Source of the DNA: CALSMU01 sp963926405 | GTDB lineage: Bacteria > Bacteroidota > Bacteroidia > Flavobacteriales_D > Parvicellaceae | Direction: 5' to 3' | Assembly: GCA_963926405.1 (NCBI GenBank) | Contig: CAWUXI010000093.1 | Coordinates: 1-20,521, forward strand | DNA length: 20,521 bases | Shown here: piece after piece, positions 7,734-15,080 of the stretch | Numbering within the stretch: position 1 is the first letter of the stretch | Layout: each line of letters starts with the position of its first letter | Position numbers and translations under genes: made by a program | The notes under the pieces: generated by a model | Told to the model about the DNA's origin: nothing | What the model saw: the letters and a program-made list of their open reading frames with translations, nothing else | Databases searched by the model: none

Positions 7734-8564
7734 CTACCTTGAGAAGACAGATCCTCCAGCACTAGAAACTACTCTAGGGTTAACACATAAAACTGGTATT
7801 TGCGCTTCATTGGTGATAATCGACTGCTCGTAACTACTTCCAAACATTCCCATTAATGAATTCTTTTGTAGGTTCATTATAGAAATTAAGTCAATGTCTA
7901 AGTCTTGTGCTGTAGAAATCATGTTTTTAACAAAGTTCCCTTTTTCAGAAACATGAGTTGCACTTTTAATCCCTTTTTGAGCAAGGTATTTTTTAGCCCA
8001 AGCAATATTTCCATTCAGTTTGTTACTTAAAAATTCATCTGTTTCTTTTGGCGTAAATATGTGCACTTCAGAACCAAAATATTTAGCCATATCAGCAACG
8101 ATTTCTAATTTCTGTTTTGTTTCATTATGCAAATCTAAAGGAATCATAATCTTATCATAACCTCCTACATGCATCAAATCATTTTGTACAATGACAAAAG
8201 GTACCGAAGAATTTGTTACAACTTTAAGTGCGTGACTTCCAGCAACTTTTTGCCATCCACTAGCCCCGTGGGTTCCCATGATAATCAAAGAAGCGTTTAT
8301 TTCAGCAGCAGCATCACCTATATCATTAAAAATATTCCCAATACGAATCATTGTTTTTACAGGAACACTTCCTTCCATTTCATTCGCAAGTTTTTGTTCT
8401 TCAGCTAATTTAGCTTTCGCAGGCTCTACATCATTTTTATTTTCTACAACATGAAGTAATATAACTTCTCCGTTGATTGTGTTTGCTAATTCTACAGCAT
8501 GGTTAATAGCTGTGTGAGCTTCTTTAGTAAAGTCCGTTGGGACCAAAATTGATTTTAAACTCAT
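7734..8564 (-). CDS. universal stress protein, two Usp domains in tandem
   Basis: This 276-residue cytoplasmic protein has two Usp domains, at about 1-142 and 150-270. The first starts SILVPTDFTKEA and keeps a nucleotide-binding pattern (GTHGASGWQKVAGS, close to G-2x-G-9x-G-S), followed by SVPFVIV. The second starts KIMIPLDLHNETK. Its glycine motif is degraded (ISIMNLQKNSLMGMFGSS), so only the first domain is likely to bind ATP. Two-domain Usp proteins are common in Bacteroidota and are generally linked to stress survival; the exact role is not known. It is monocistronic or the last gene of the minus-strand group, 134 bases after the DUF6168-like gene, and ends at a strong terminator. Confidence 0.9.
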   Translation of the reverse strand: MSLKSILVPTDFTKEAHTAINHAVELANTINGEVILLHVVENKNDVEPAKAKLAEEQKLANEMEGSVPVKTMIRIGNIFNDIGDAAAEINASLIIMGTHGASGWQKVAGSHALKVVTNSSVPFVIVQNDLMHVGGYDKIMIPLDLHNETKQKLEIVADMAKYFGSEVHIFTPKETDEFLSNKLNGNIAWAKKYLAQKGIKSATHVSEKGNFVKNMISTAQDLDIDLISIMNLQKNSLMGMFGSSYEQSIITNEAQIPVLCVNPRVVSSAGGSVFSR

Positions 8565-8629
8565 TGTTATTCTTTTTAATTAAATATTCTAAATCTGTAT
8601 TGTAATATTAGTAAATCTTATTCACATGG

Positions 8630-8637
8630 CAAAAGTA
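8630..8637 (-). promoter_or_regulatory. candidate -7 box for the universal stress gene
   Basis: On the minus strand this reads TACTTTTG, an exact match to TAnnTTTG, and is followed by CC. It lies 65 bases before the ATG at 8564. It is inside the 134-base gap between the DUF6168-like gene and the Usp gene, so the Usp gene probably has its own promoter. I see no good -33 TTG. Confidence 0.4.
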
Positions 8638-8698
8638 AGTCCTATTTCTGTATTTAGCAGCTATTTATGTCAGAATATATAAAAGCTAGTACGGAGGG

Positions 8699-9061
8699 TT
8701 ATTTTAACTCTTTAATAGCTGTAAAAACTTCATATATAAGATAGAGAAAGAATACACCAAAGAAGTTAAATATAATTTCGTTCTTATCTAAACTAGAATT
8801 TTGTTTTATAACAAAAATAAATACAATTGAGAAGAGCATTTTAAATACTGTAATCGTTAGAAATGTCATTCCAACTTTTTTTGGATCTATTGATTTTACT
8901 TTGCGCATGGCTAAGTTTCCTGCCAATAAAAATGAAAATAAAAAAGCATGTGTTGCTAAAATAAAACGCAAGCTTTGGCCTTCAAGCAATAAATATATGA
9001 TAGCTATATGCAGTCCAAAAAGGACTAGCGCAAATGAAAACAGCGGAATCATTTTTTTCAT
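8699..9061 (-). CDS. four-helix membrane protein, DUF6168-like, ATP-synthase associated
   Basis: This 120-residue protein has four predicted membrane segments: about 5-25 (FSFALVLFGLHIAIIYLLL), 33-50, 65-87 (VGMTFLTITVFKMLFSIVF) and 97-115. The order bactofilin, AtpZ, this protein and then atpB is, as I recall, common in Flavobacteriia. Its place suggests a helper for F0 assembly or ion supply, but no function is proved. The DUF6168 name is from memory of similar proteins. It starts 9 bases after atpZ and is translated in the same operon. No atpB follows here, and transcription appears to end or run into the stress protein gene. Confidence 0.7.
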   Translation of the reverse strand: MKKMIPLFSFALVLFGLHIAIIYLLLEGQSLRFILATHAFLFSFLLAGNLAMRKVKSIDPKKVGMTFLTITVFKMLFSIVFIFVIKQNSSLDKNEIIFNFFGVFFLYLIYEVFTAIKELK

Positions 9062-9070
9062 AAAGTAAAA

Positions 9071-9289
9071 TTAGTCTTCTTTCGTAATATTCAAAACTTC
9101 TTTAATGATAAGATAAAGACCAATTGCTAGAGCAAATAATGAAAAAATAACAGTATAAATTGGCTTTCCATTTCCGCTATTTTCATCCAGATATTGACCG
9201 CCTAGAGCGCCAACAATAATTAATAAGGCCATTTGAATCCCGGCAGATGAAAACCTGACGAATAAATTAATCTTCTTCTTCTCCTTCAT
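9071..9289 (-). CDS. atpZ: AtpZ/AtpI-type ATP synthase accessory protein
   Basis: This 72-residue protein has two membrane helices (about 12-31, with AGIQMALLIIVGALGG, and 43-63, with YTVIFSLFALAIGLYLIIKEV). The sequence fits the ATPase gene1 family (AtpZ/AtpI), small membrane proteins encoded ahead of F1F0 ATP synthase operons and implicated in c-ring assembly or magnesium/calcium supply. The GxxGGQYLDE stretch after helix 1 and a positive C-terminal side are typical. The ATG at 9289 lies inside the 3' end of the preceding gene, with which it shares 23 bases in another frame, so translational coupling is likely. Confidence 0.82.
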   Translation of the reverse strand: MKEKKKINLFVRFSSAGIQMALLIIVGALGGQYLDENSGNGKPIYTVIFSLFALAIGLYLIIKEVLNITKED

Positions 9290-9515
9290 TATTTAAGATA
9301 TTGTTCATAGCGTATGCAATCATTAGGGCCATAATAGGTAGTGCGATCTTGAAGATTGGAAAATTGTTTTGAAATTGCTTGTCACAAATATATCCACCAG
9401 TAAAACCTGCAATTATTACAAGTACTCCCCTTACTTTATTGTTTATTGGCAACTTAATCTTGATGACTAATCCGTTAAGCAGTTTTCTCTTCTCTACGCA
9501 CTTCTGAAGCAACAT
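9267..9515 (-). CDS. small two-helix membrane protein between bactofilin and atpZ
   Basis: I do not recognise this protein. From the ATG at 9515 it has 82 residues. The first 25 are basic (KKR/K-rich), helix 1 covers about 28-45 (VRGVLVIIAGFTGGYICDK), helix 2 about 53-72 (FKIALPIMALMIAYAM), and the tail is acidic (EGEEED). The ATG lies 41 bases inside the bactofilin gene. A TTG at 9437 (giving PINNKVRG after the initiator) would remove the overlap and still include both helices, so the true start may be downstream. The 3' end overlaps atpZ by 23 bases. Its size and helices suggest another small membrane partner in the same operon. Confidence 0.6.
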   Translation of the reverse strand: MLLQKCVEKRKLLNGLVIKIKLPINNKVRGVLVIIAGFTGGYICDKQFQNNFPIFKIALPIMALMIAYAMNNILNNEGEEED

Positions 9516-9909
9516 CTCCGGTAGATTTCGGCATGTCTTTTACAACGCCTCCCATACTGCAGGTTCCTCCAAATACAGCTCCTGGCTCAATCGATAATTT
9601 CGATGTTACGATATCTCCTTGTAGTTTTGCAGTGTTTTTTAATGTTAGTAATTCGCTTACTTTAATTGTTCCTACAAGAACTCCTTCAATATCTGCATTA
9701 GAACAAATTATGTTCCCCTCAACGCTTCCTTCAGGGCCAATTACTAATCTTCCTCTAGTAGATACCGTTCCTTTTACTTTACCGTCAATTCGAATGTTTC
9801 CTTCCGATATTATTTCTCCCTCAATAGAAGTTCCTTCTACTATTCGATTTAACTTGTCTGGTGAATTAACGTTTTTTACTGCCATGGTATCTTTGATTCC
9901 TTTAAACAT
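9475..9909 (-). CDS. bactofilin, polymer-forming cytoskeletal protein
   Basis: This 144-residue protein has the bactofilin (DUF583) beta-helix core at about 20-115. Repeating short strands are visible: IVEGTSIEGEI, NIRIDGKVKGTV, LVIGPEGSVEGNI, ADIEGVLVGTI and LTLKNTAKLQGDI. The tails are short and disordered, and the C terminus is charged (EVRREEKTA). Bactofilins assemble into nucleotide-independent filaments on the inner membrane and help set cell shape or place envelope machinery. It is the first gene of the operon bactofilin, membrane protein, atpZ, DUF6168-like, with a promoter just upstream. The ATG at 9909 begins MFKGIKDTM, and a second in-frame ATG lies 8 codons in (MAVKNVN). Confidence 0.9.
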   Translation of the reverse strand: MFKGIKDTMAVKNVNSPDKLNRIVEGTSIEGEIISEGNIRIDGKVKGTVSTRGRLVIGPEGSVEGNIICSNADIEGVLVGTIKVSELLTLKNTAKLQGDIVTSKLSIEPGAVFGGTCSMGGVVKDMPKSTGDVASEVRREEKTA

Positions 9910-9927
9910 ATTAGCGATTCTTTAATG

Positions 9928-9958
9928 CGAAGGTAGTTTTTTTTGGCGACAATTTCAA
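9928..9958 (-). promoter_or_regulatory. bactofilin-operon promoter
   Basis: On the minus strand a TTG (9958-9956) lies 20 bases before TACCTTCG (9935-9928). This fits the Bacteroidota -33 TTG and -7 TAnnTTTG spacing, with one mismatch in the -7 box. The expected start of transcription is about 10 bases before the ATG at 9909, giving a very short leader. Confidence 0.5.
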
Positions 9959-9982
9959 GCTATATCGGCTAATAGAGAAACC

Positions 9983-12667
9983 CTATTCTTTCGTGTAGTT
10001 TTTTTTGAAAAAAGCTAGGTAATCATCTAGGGATTTTTCGATCATTAGCGATGCATAGTTCTTGTTGGTGATAACAAAAGATGGATAGGCTTCGTTGAGC
10101 GATTTCAGTTGCTCTTTATTTACTTTAAATGCTAAGTAATAATCATCAGCAGCTTTTTTGTTTTTAAATTCTTTTACCAAAACAATATGTGTTTCGGCAT
10201 CTAGGAAAGTACTCGTCGTTTTTAGTTTACTGTTTGAAAATGAAGTAGAATTAAAGTTGGATAATTTCATTTTAGCATCTTTTGTTTTTCCTGATTCATT
10301 GGGGATTATTAGTACAAAAAAGTGTTTCAATTCTGGATCGAAAATATAAGTGCTTTTTCCTTCTTTGGCCTCTTCAACAGAATTTGTTTTTCTTATTTTG
10401 TCCAAGGCAGCCTTTGCGGTAGCGTAAACCTGATGCCCTTCGCAGTGTTCTACAACGTCACTTAATGCACCTTCTAGCATTCCTAGTGTGTCTAGTCCAG
10501 AGTTTTTTCCGCTGACAGCTTGTGCTTTTAAATAGTAGTAATTGCAAAGGAATGCATTAGTGGTGTCTGTATTAATTACCTTGTTACAATTAATTATTAC
10601 TGCAGCATATTGTTTGCGCTCATATTCTTGGTAAGTATCAGCGTATTCAAGCTTATCTTTGTCTTTATCCAACTGCTCTGCTTGCTTGTAATTAGGATTA
10701 AGAATTAACTTTGCGTATTCACTTTCTGGAAAGTCATTAATAATTGTGTTTTTGTGCATTTTCTTTTGTTCTCCAATTTCTAATAGATATAATTGATAAA
10801 GTCCAGAGACCGCTTTTTGTTTGGGTAAAAATCTACCAACTAATTCAGTAAAAGTCTCTTTTGCTGCATTTGGGTCGTTTAACTTCACGCGATAGATTGT
10901 TCCAATTTCGTAAAGAGCATCCATCATTTCGTTAGCAGAAGTTAATAGCTTTCCATCGTCTCCACAAGGAAGGTTTTTCATGTAAAACTCAATATTGTAT
11001 TCATCTTTTAGAGCGCCATCTTCTCCTTCTGTTATTTCTTCACTTGCTGAATTACTGTTTTTATTTACTCTTCTCCAATTGTCTTCTAGTTTTCTGGTTC
11101 CCCATGCCTTTTTAAAATCATTAAATCCTTTTCCTCGTAGATTATTGTCCCATACCCAAAATTTCCCTCCAGAACCAGCAGCAGTATTTCCTCCAAATGG
11201 CATTGGAGCTATGGAATTGTTTTCTTCCTCAATTCTGGCGTCTTCTTCTTTCTGGTTCTGAATTAAATCTTCAATTTTCGTGATCAAATCTTTTTCGGAA
11301 AGCCCACATAGTTTACTAACACTATCTCGGTTATTTACTATCTCAAGCTGGGTAACCAACTCTGTTAAACTTGTGTTTTGAAGCTTTATCAATTCAAATT
11401 CCTCATGTTCTTTTGGCAAAACAGTCATGGTGCTATCATAGTATATTTGGGCTTTTATGTAGTTTTTATCAGCATAATATAATTTACCTAAACGAAGAAA
11501 AGATTTACTTTTTTGATCATTGTTTGAGCTACTTGCAAGCACAGAAAGTTCCAAATACTGAATGCCTTTAGGACGATCTCCTTCTCTTAAAGTCATATCG
11601 GCCAACGCAAAATATATTTGATCTAAATACTCAGTATTTTTATCATCTTTCAGCATTTTTAAAAGCTGTGCCTTTATTGATTTATTGTTCCCTCCACTAT
11701 AAGCTAAGGCCTGTTTAATCTTGGCTTGAAAAGCCATTTCATATTTTGGATTCAACTTTACAACTTGTTCATACAGACTAGATGCTTGAACATTTCCAAG
11801 TTCTTGTTGAACCTGGGCAAGGATGAAAATAAGGCGGGTCTTAAATTGTCTATTTTTTTCTAATTCAATAGCTACTTCTAATTTTTCTACTGCTTTAGGA
11901 TATTTTTTTTGTCTTAAAAATAAATCGGCATATATGGGAGCGATTTCTCGATCAAAATTTTTCGGAAAGGGGGGTGGGTTATTATCTTCTTGATCAGAAT
12001 TACTCTTGTTTTTAGACTTAGAGCGAGATTTCAAGTTCTCTTTTTGCTTTTTTTCTTCCTCTTTTTGCTCTTCAAGTAATTGCGTAAGATTCTCTTCCCC
12101 CTCAATTAGTTTTTTTAAAATCTCTTCAGCTTCTTCATACTCTTCAAGTTCAATATACGTTTTTGCTTGCCAGAGCATACTTGTATAGTTTATTGGCTCT
12201 TTAGCATATTGCCTTTCGATGTAAACAAATCTTTTTAATGCTTTCTCAAAGTCTCTTTTGTAAAATTTAGACTGACCAATTACCATCCAATTGTCGTCAA
12301 TCCACCTGCACCACTCCGTCTTTCTGAATTGCCCCTTTTTAATGGAAGGCATTGAATGTCTACCTACCACAGTTTCACATTTAGCCGCTGCTGTATCCAT
12401 TGGGGCATAAAGTGATTTTGATCCAATTTCATCTGCATACTCATAAACGGGAATAATTGTAGTGTAATTTTCCACTCTAGAGTCAGAATAATTAGTCATT
12501 GCTTCCTTAATTATTTCTCCGGCATTAAAATATCCGTTATATTTAGCAGTAGTATTATGGTAACTTCTATTTAGCCATGCATCTTTTTCAGTGCTACAGC
12601 TAAAAGATGCTATTACTCCAATTAATAAAATGGATGCTAAGACTTTATATGGTTTGATAACCTTCAC
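9983..12667 (-). CDS. porW: T9SS lipoprotein PorW/SprE, TPR-rich
   Basis: PorW/SprE is an outer-membrane lipoprotein needed for type IX secretion and gliding, thought to link the PorKN rings with the translocon. The N terminus has a hydrophobic stretch ending IASFSC, then STEKDAWLNRSYHNTTAKYN, close to the family start (C-S-x-K-K ... NR.YH..T.KYN). Several TPR-like repeats follow, such as LWQAKTYIELEEYEEAEEIL and LRLGKLYYADKNYIKAQIYY. A charged low-complexity stretch (about 195-245) is rich in E, K and S, and the C-terminal part is conserved. No ATG start exists. A GTG at 12667 gives a 24-residue lipoprotein signal (lipid Cys24, 894 residues), while a TTG at 12688 adds 7 residues. I prefer the GTG. 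It lies divergent from the M23 gene, and the bactofilin operon follows on the same strand. It probably works with the T9SS cargo genes at the start of the window. Confidence 0.87.
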   Translation of the reverse strand: MKVIKPYKVLASILLIGVIASFSCSTEKDAWLNRSYHNTTAKYNGYFNAGEIIKEAMTNYSDSRVENYTTIIPVYEYADEIGSKSLYAPMDTAAAKCETVVGRHSMPSIKKGQFRKTEWCRWIDDNWMVIGQSKFYKRDFEKALKRFVYIERQYAKEPINYTSMLWQAKTYIELEEYEEAEEILKKLIEGEENLTQLLEEQKEEEKKQKENLKSRSKSKNKSNSDQEDNNPPPFPKNFDREIAPIYADLFLRQKKYPKAVEKLEVAIELEKNRQFKTRLIFILAQVQQELGNVQASSLYEQVVKLNPKYEMAFQAKIKQALAYSGGNNKSIKAQLLKMLKDDKNTEYLDQIYFALADMTLREGDRPKGIQYLELSVLASSSNNDQKSKSFLRLGKLYYADKNYIKAQIYYDSTMTVLPKEHEEFELIKLQNTSLTELVTQLEIVNNRDSVSKLCGLSEKDLITKIEDLIQNQKEEDARIEEENNSIAPMPFGGNTAAGSGGKFWVWDNNLRGKGFNDFKKAWGTRKLEDNWRRVNKNSNSASEEITEGEDGALKDEYNIEFYMKNLPCGDDGKLLTSANEMMDALYEIGTIYRVKLNDPNAAKETFTELVGRFLPKQKAVSGLYQLYLLEIGEQKKMHKNTIINDFPESEYAKLILNPNYKQAEQLDKDKDKLEYADTYQEYERKQYAAVIINCNKVINTDTTNAFLCNYYYLKAQAVSGKNSGLDTLGMLEGALSDVVEHCEGHQVYATAKAALDKIRKTNSVEEAKEGKSTYIFDPELKHFFVLIIPNESGKTKDAKMKLSNFNSTSFSNSKLKTTSTFLDAETHIVLVKEFKNKKAADDYYLAFKVNKEQLKSLNEAYPSFVITNKNYASLMIEKSLDDYLAFFKKNYTKE

Positions 12668-12808
12668 TAAGGAATTTGAAACGTGCAATAATAACTACAA
12701 TCTGTCAAATTTATTTTGTTTCCCAAGGTTTTATTTCATTTAAAAGCGTTAATTTTTTATTAGGAATAGCGGATACCTAAATGATTTTAGTAATATTTGT
12801 AGTCACCA

Positions 12809-13717
12809 ATGGCTAAATCTAAAAAAGAAAAAGACCAAGAGTTATCACTATTTCAGCGTATTAGCAAGAAGGTTCGTGTTGTTGTGGTAAATGCTGAAAG
12901 TTTTGAAGAGAAAAGACATTTTACGCTTTCTCCTCTTAATGCTTTTGTGCTCCTTTCTTTTTTTACTTTACTAGTTATTCTCGGCACTTATTTAATAATT
13001 GCTAATACACCCCTAAAGCAATCTATACCAGGAATGCCTGATTTAAGTAATGAATTGAGATTGAGGAAAATCGATTTGGAAAACATCAAGTATCTGGAAA
13101 AGGTCAAGCACCAATCAAATATTGAAGAATTATATTTTCAAAATTTAATTACTATTCTTAATGATGAGGTTCCTTCGGATCTTACTTCACAAGATTCAAC
13201 TTACGATAGAGATTCAACTAGTTACGAGATAATGGATTTTTCGACCTCTGGAAAAGATAGCTTATTGCGGGCTAAAATCGATTTAAGAGAGAAGTATGAG
13301 CTGCATGATAAGGAGGGGAATGTAAGTCAGAATGATGAAATGAACGGAGTCTTTTTCTATACCCCTATTAATGGCTCCGTATCTGGGTCCTTTAATTTAA
13401 AGGAGGGCCATTTTGGCGTAGATATAGTTGCTCCAAAAGATGAGGCTGTTATGGCAATTTTAGACGGAACTATTGTTTTTAACGCTTGGACTCCCGAAAA
13501 TGGGCATGTTATCTGTTTACAACATAATTACAACCTAATTTCTGTCTATAAGCATAATTCGTTTGTGTTAAAGAAGGTGGGTGAGTTTATAGAGGCAGGT
13601 GAACCAATTGCTATCATTGGTAATTCTGGCAGACTTTCCACTGGGCCGCATTTGTATTTTGAGCTTTGGCATAAGGGAACAGCCTTAAACCCAGAAGATT
13701 ATATGCGCTTTAATTGA
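12809..13717 (+). CDS. membrane-anchored M23/LytM-like protein with an altered zinc site
   Basis: This 302-residue protein is cytoplasmic at the N terminus, has one membrane anchor at about 45-67 (FVLLSFFTLLVILGTYLII), a periplasmic linker that is probably coiled coil (about 75-115), and a LytM/M23 domain at about 185-300. The first zinc motif HxxxD is intact (His201, Asp205 in GHFGVD), and the catalytic His249 is in VYKHNS. The final HxH motif reads GPHLYFELW: His281 is kept, but the zinc ligand His is Tyr283. Active M23 endopeptidases need that His, so this may be a LytM factor without hydrolase activity, like EnvC or NlpD, which activate amidases. The domain end LNPEDY is typical of the Bacteroidota group. 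It is divergent from porW (141 bases between chosen starts) and overlaps the next, convergent gene by 8 bases. Confidence 0.88.
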   Translation: MAKSKKEKDQELSLFQRISKKVRVVVVNAESFEEKRHFTLSPLNAFVLLSFFTLLVILGTYLIIANTPLKQSIPGMPDLSNELRLRKIDLENIKYLEKVKHQSNIEELYFQNLITILNDEVPSDLTSQDSTYDRDSTSYEIMDFSTSGKDSLLRAKIDLREKYELHDKEGNVSQNDEMNGVFFYTPINGSVSGSFNLKEGHFGVDIVAPKDEAVMAILDGTIVFNAWTPENGHVICLQHNYNLISVYKHNSFVLKKVGEFIEAGEPIAIIGNSGRLSTGPHLYFELWHKGTALNPEDYMRFN

Positions 13718-14138
13718 AAAGGTATACGATCAATAAATATCTAAAAAACTTGCCAATTAACATAAATATAGCTGTCAGAACAAAGCGGATCTTAAAGTAG
13801 CCTAGGCCTAAGGCAAAAAGATCTCCGATAATAGGAATCCACGCAAATAAAGCGAGAAATACTCCATATTTAATGAGGTAACTTTTAGTTTTTTCTATCT
13901 TTTCTCGATTTATTTTTAAATGTTTTTCAATCCATTCAATATTTCCTAGATAGCCAATTCCATAGGTTGTAATACTTCCAAGCCAGTTTCCAGTGGTTAT
14001 CGTTATTAAACAAATAATTGGGTCATATCCATTCAGAAGAGCAACAGCCAAAAGACTTTCTGAAGAAAATGGTAAAATTGTAGCAGCTAAAAACCCTGCA
14101 ATAAACAATCCTAAATACCCCAATTCTTCTAATCCCAT
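13710..14138 (-). CDS. YqaA-family membrane protein (DedA/VTT-like)
   Basis: This 142-residue inner-membrane protein is of the small YqaA branch of the VTT/DedA (SNARE-associated) superfamily. About four hydrophobic segments are visible, with re-entrant-like features: FLAATILPFSSESLL near the start (the family's F.[AS]..LP.[SG]E pattern), then GNWLGSITTYGIG, a basic cytoplasmic stretch (KHLKINREKIEKTKSYL), and FLALFAWIPIIGDLFALGLG. DedA-type proteins move lipid carriers or phospholipids between leaflets; this branch has no firm assignment. It stands alone, convergent with the M23 gene (8-base overlap) and divergent from the DUF177 operon. Confidence 0.85.
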   Translation of the reverse strand: MGLEELGYLGLFIAGFLAATILPFSSESLLAVALLNGYDPIICLITITTGNWLGSITTYGIGYLGNIEWIEKHLKINREKIEKTKSYLIKYGVFLALFAWIPIIGDLFALGLGYFKIRFVLTAIFMLIGKFFRYLLIVYLFN

Positions 14139-14237
14139 AAGGATCTAAAATAAATAAAATAGAACGTTGAAAACAACAATTATTAAGTTATCTGTTTACG
14201 GAAGTCGGATAAGTTTTTATATTCAAACATATTTTTT

Positions 14238-14245
14238 TATCTTTG
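14238..14245 (+). promoter_or_regulatory. promoter -7 box of the DUF177-rpmF-plsX-fabH operon
   Basis: TATCTTTG followed by CC is an exact TAnnTTTG match, 19 bases before the ATG at 14265. The region before it is T-rich but has no clear TTG at -33. It lies in the 126-base divergent gap with the YqaA gene and is the obvious promoter of the lipid operon. Confidence 0.55.
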
Positions 14246-14264
14246 CCCTCAATTTTTTGGATTC

Positions 14265-14825
14265 ATGGCTGAAAATCTTAAGAAATATAATATTTCATTT
14301 GTAGCGCTTAAGGAAGGAATTCATGAGTTTAACTATAAAATTGGAAAAGAGTTCTTTACAAATTTTATAAACGCAGACTCTGTTTTAGAGGATGGGGATA
14401 TAGATGTTAAATTGCAATTGGAAAAATCAAGTACTATGTTGGTGCTTATGTTTTCAATAAAAGGGATGCTAAATGTCGAATGTGATGTTTGTTTGGATCC
14501 TCTCGCGTTAAACATTAGTAATGATTTTAGACAAATTTGTAAATTCTCAGATGAGGGGTTTGCCAGTTCAGATGATGAAATTACTACAATTCCATTATCT
14601 GATTACGAGATTAACGTTGCACGTTTTATATATGAATTTATTCACCTTTGTGTTCCGGCTAAAATGACGCATGAGGAGGGAGGTTGTAATGATAAAATAA
14701 AGGACATCGTTAGTCAGTATTTGTTAACAGAGGAACCGAATATGGATTCGGAAAGTATAAGTGAAGAAAATGATAATGTCGATCCTCGATGGGCAGCATT
14801 GAAGGAATTAAAAAATAAGAATTAA
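14265..14825 (+). CDS. DUF177 (YceD-like) protein
   Basis: This 186-residue cytoplasmic protein is of the DUF177/YceD family, which is nearly always encoded just before rpmF. In other bacteria and plastids it is linked to 23S rRNA processing or accumulation. The family core is seen as VECDVCLDPL (a CxxC pair at the middle) and the acidic DDEITTIPLSDYEINVARFIYEFI. A second group, CVPAKMTHEEGGCND, has two cysteines and a His that could complete a metal site with the CxxC pair; this is inference. The C terminus is DPRWAALKEL, the usual ending of the family. It is 22 bases before rpmF and starts the operon. Confidence 0.9.
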   Translation: MAENLKKYNISFVALKEGIHEFNYKIGKEFFTNFINADSVLEDGDIDVKLQLEKSSTMLVLMFSIKGMLNVECDVCLDPLALNISNDFRQICKFSDEGFASSDDEITTIPLSDYEINVARFIYEFIHLCVPAKMTHEEGGCNDKIKDIVSQYLLTEEPNMDSESISEENDNVDPRWAALKELKNKN

Positions 14826-14847
14826 CAAGAATTAAAAACCATATATA

Positions 14848-15039
14848 ATGGCACATCCTAAACGAAAAATCTCGAAACAGAGAAGAAATAAGAGAAGAAC
14901 GCATTACAAAGCAGCTACGCAGCAAATAGCTACTTGCCCAACTACTGGTGAAGCGCACTTATACCACAGAGCACATTGGTCTGAAGGAAAACTTTACTAT
15001 AAAGGGAAAGTAGTAATGGAAAAAGAATTGGCGCTTTAA
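14848..15039 (+). CDS. rpmF: 50S ribosomal protein L32
   Basis: This 63-residue protein begins MAHPKRKISKQRRNKRRTHY, the standard L32 start. It continues into ATCPTTGEAHLYHRA, where only one Cys remains, so this is a zinc-free form without the CxxC...CxxC pairs. L32 is a part of the large ribosomal subunit. Its place between DUF177 and plsX is the classic bacterial order and links ribosome making with lipid synthesis through shared transcription. Confidence 0.97.
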   Translation: MAHPKRKISKQRRNKRRTHYKAATQQIATCPTTGEAHLYHRAHWSEGKLYYKGKVVMEKELAL

Positions 15040-15080
15040 TTAAATAGGGATTTTTTAAAAATTCTTATTACATTTTGTCG

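Noticed and set aside
9533..9925. 130-residue plus-strand frame opposite bactofilin
   Set aside because: It is the complement of the repetitive beta-helix coding sequence; the Pro/Ser/Thr-rich product has no family features and the bactofilin on the other strand is certain.
10995..11261. Open frames on the plus strand inside porW (also 10158-10349, 12006-12188)
   Set aside because: They lie opposite a well-supported TPR lipoprotein gene; the products are Ser/Phe/Leu-rich, as expected from the complement of Glu/Lys-rich coding sequence, with no domain or start signal.
12782..12800. TAATATTTG before the M23 gene as a promoter
   Set aside because: The spacing between TA and TTTG is one base too long for the consensus and no -33 TTG is seen; the true promoter is probably in this 120-base gap but I cannot place it.
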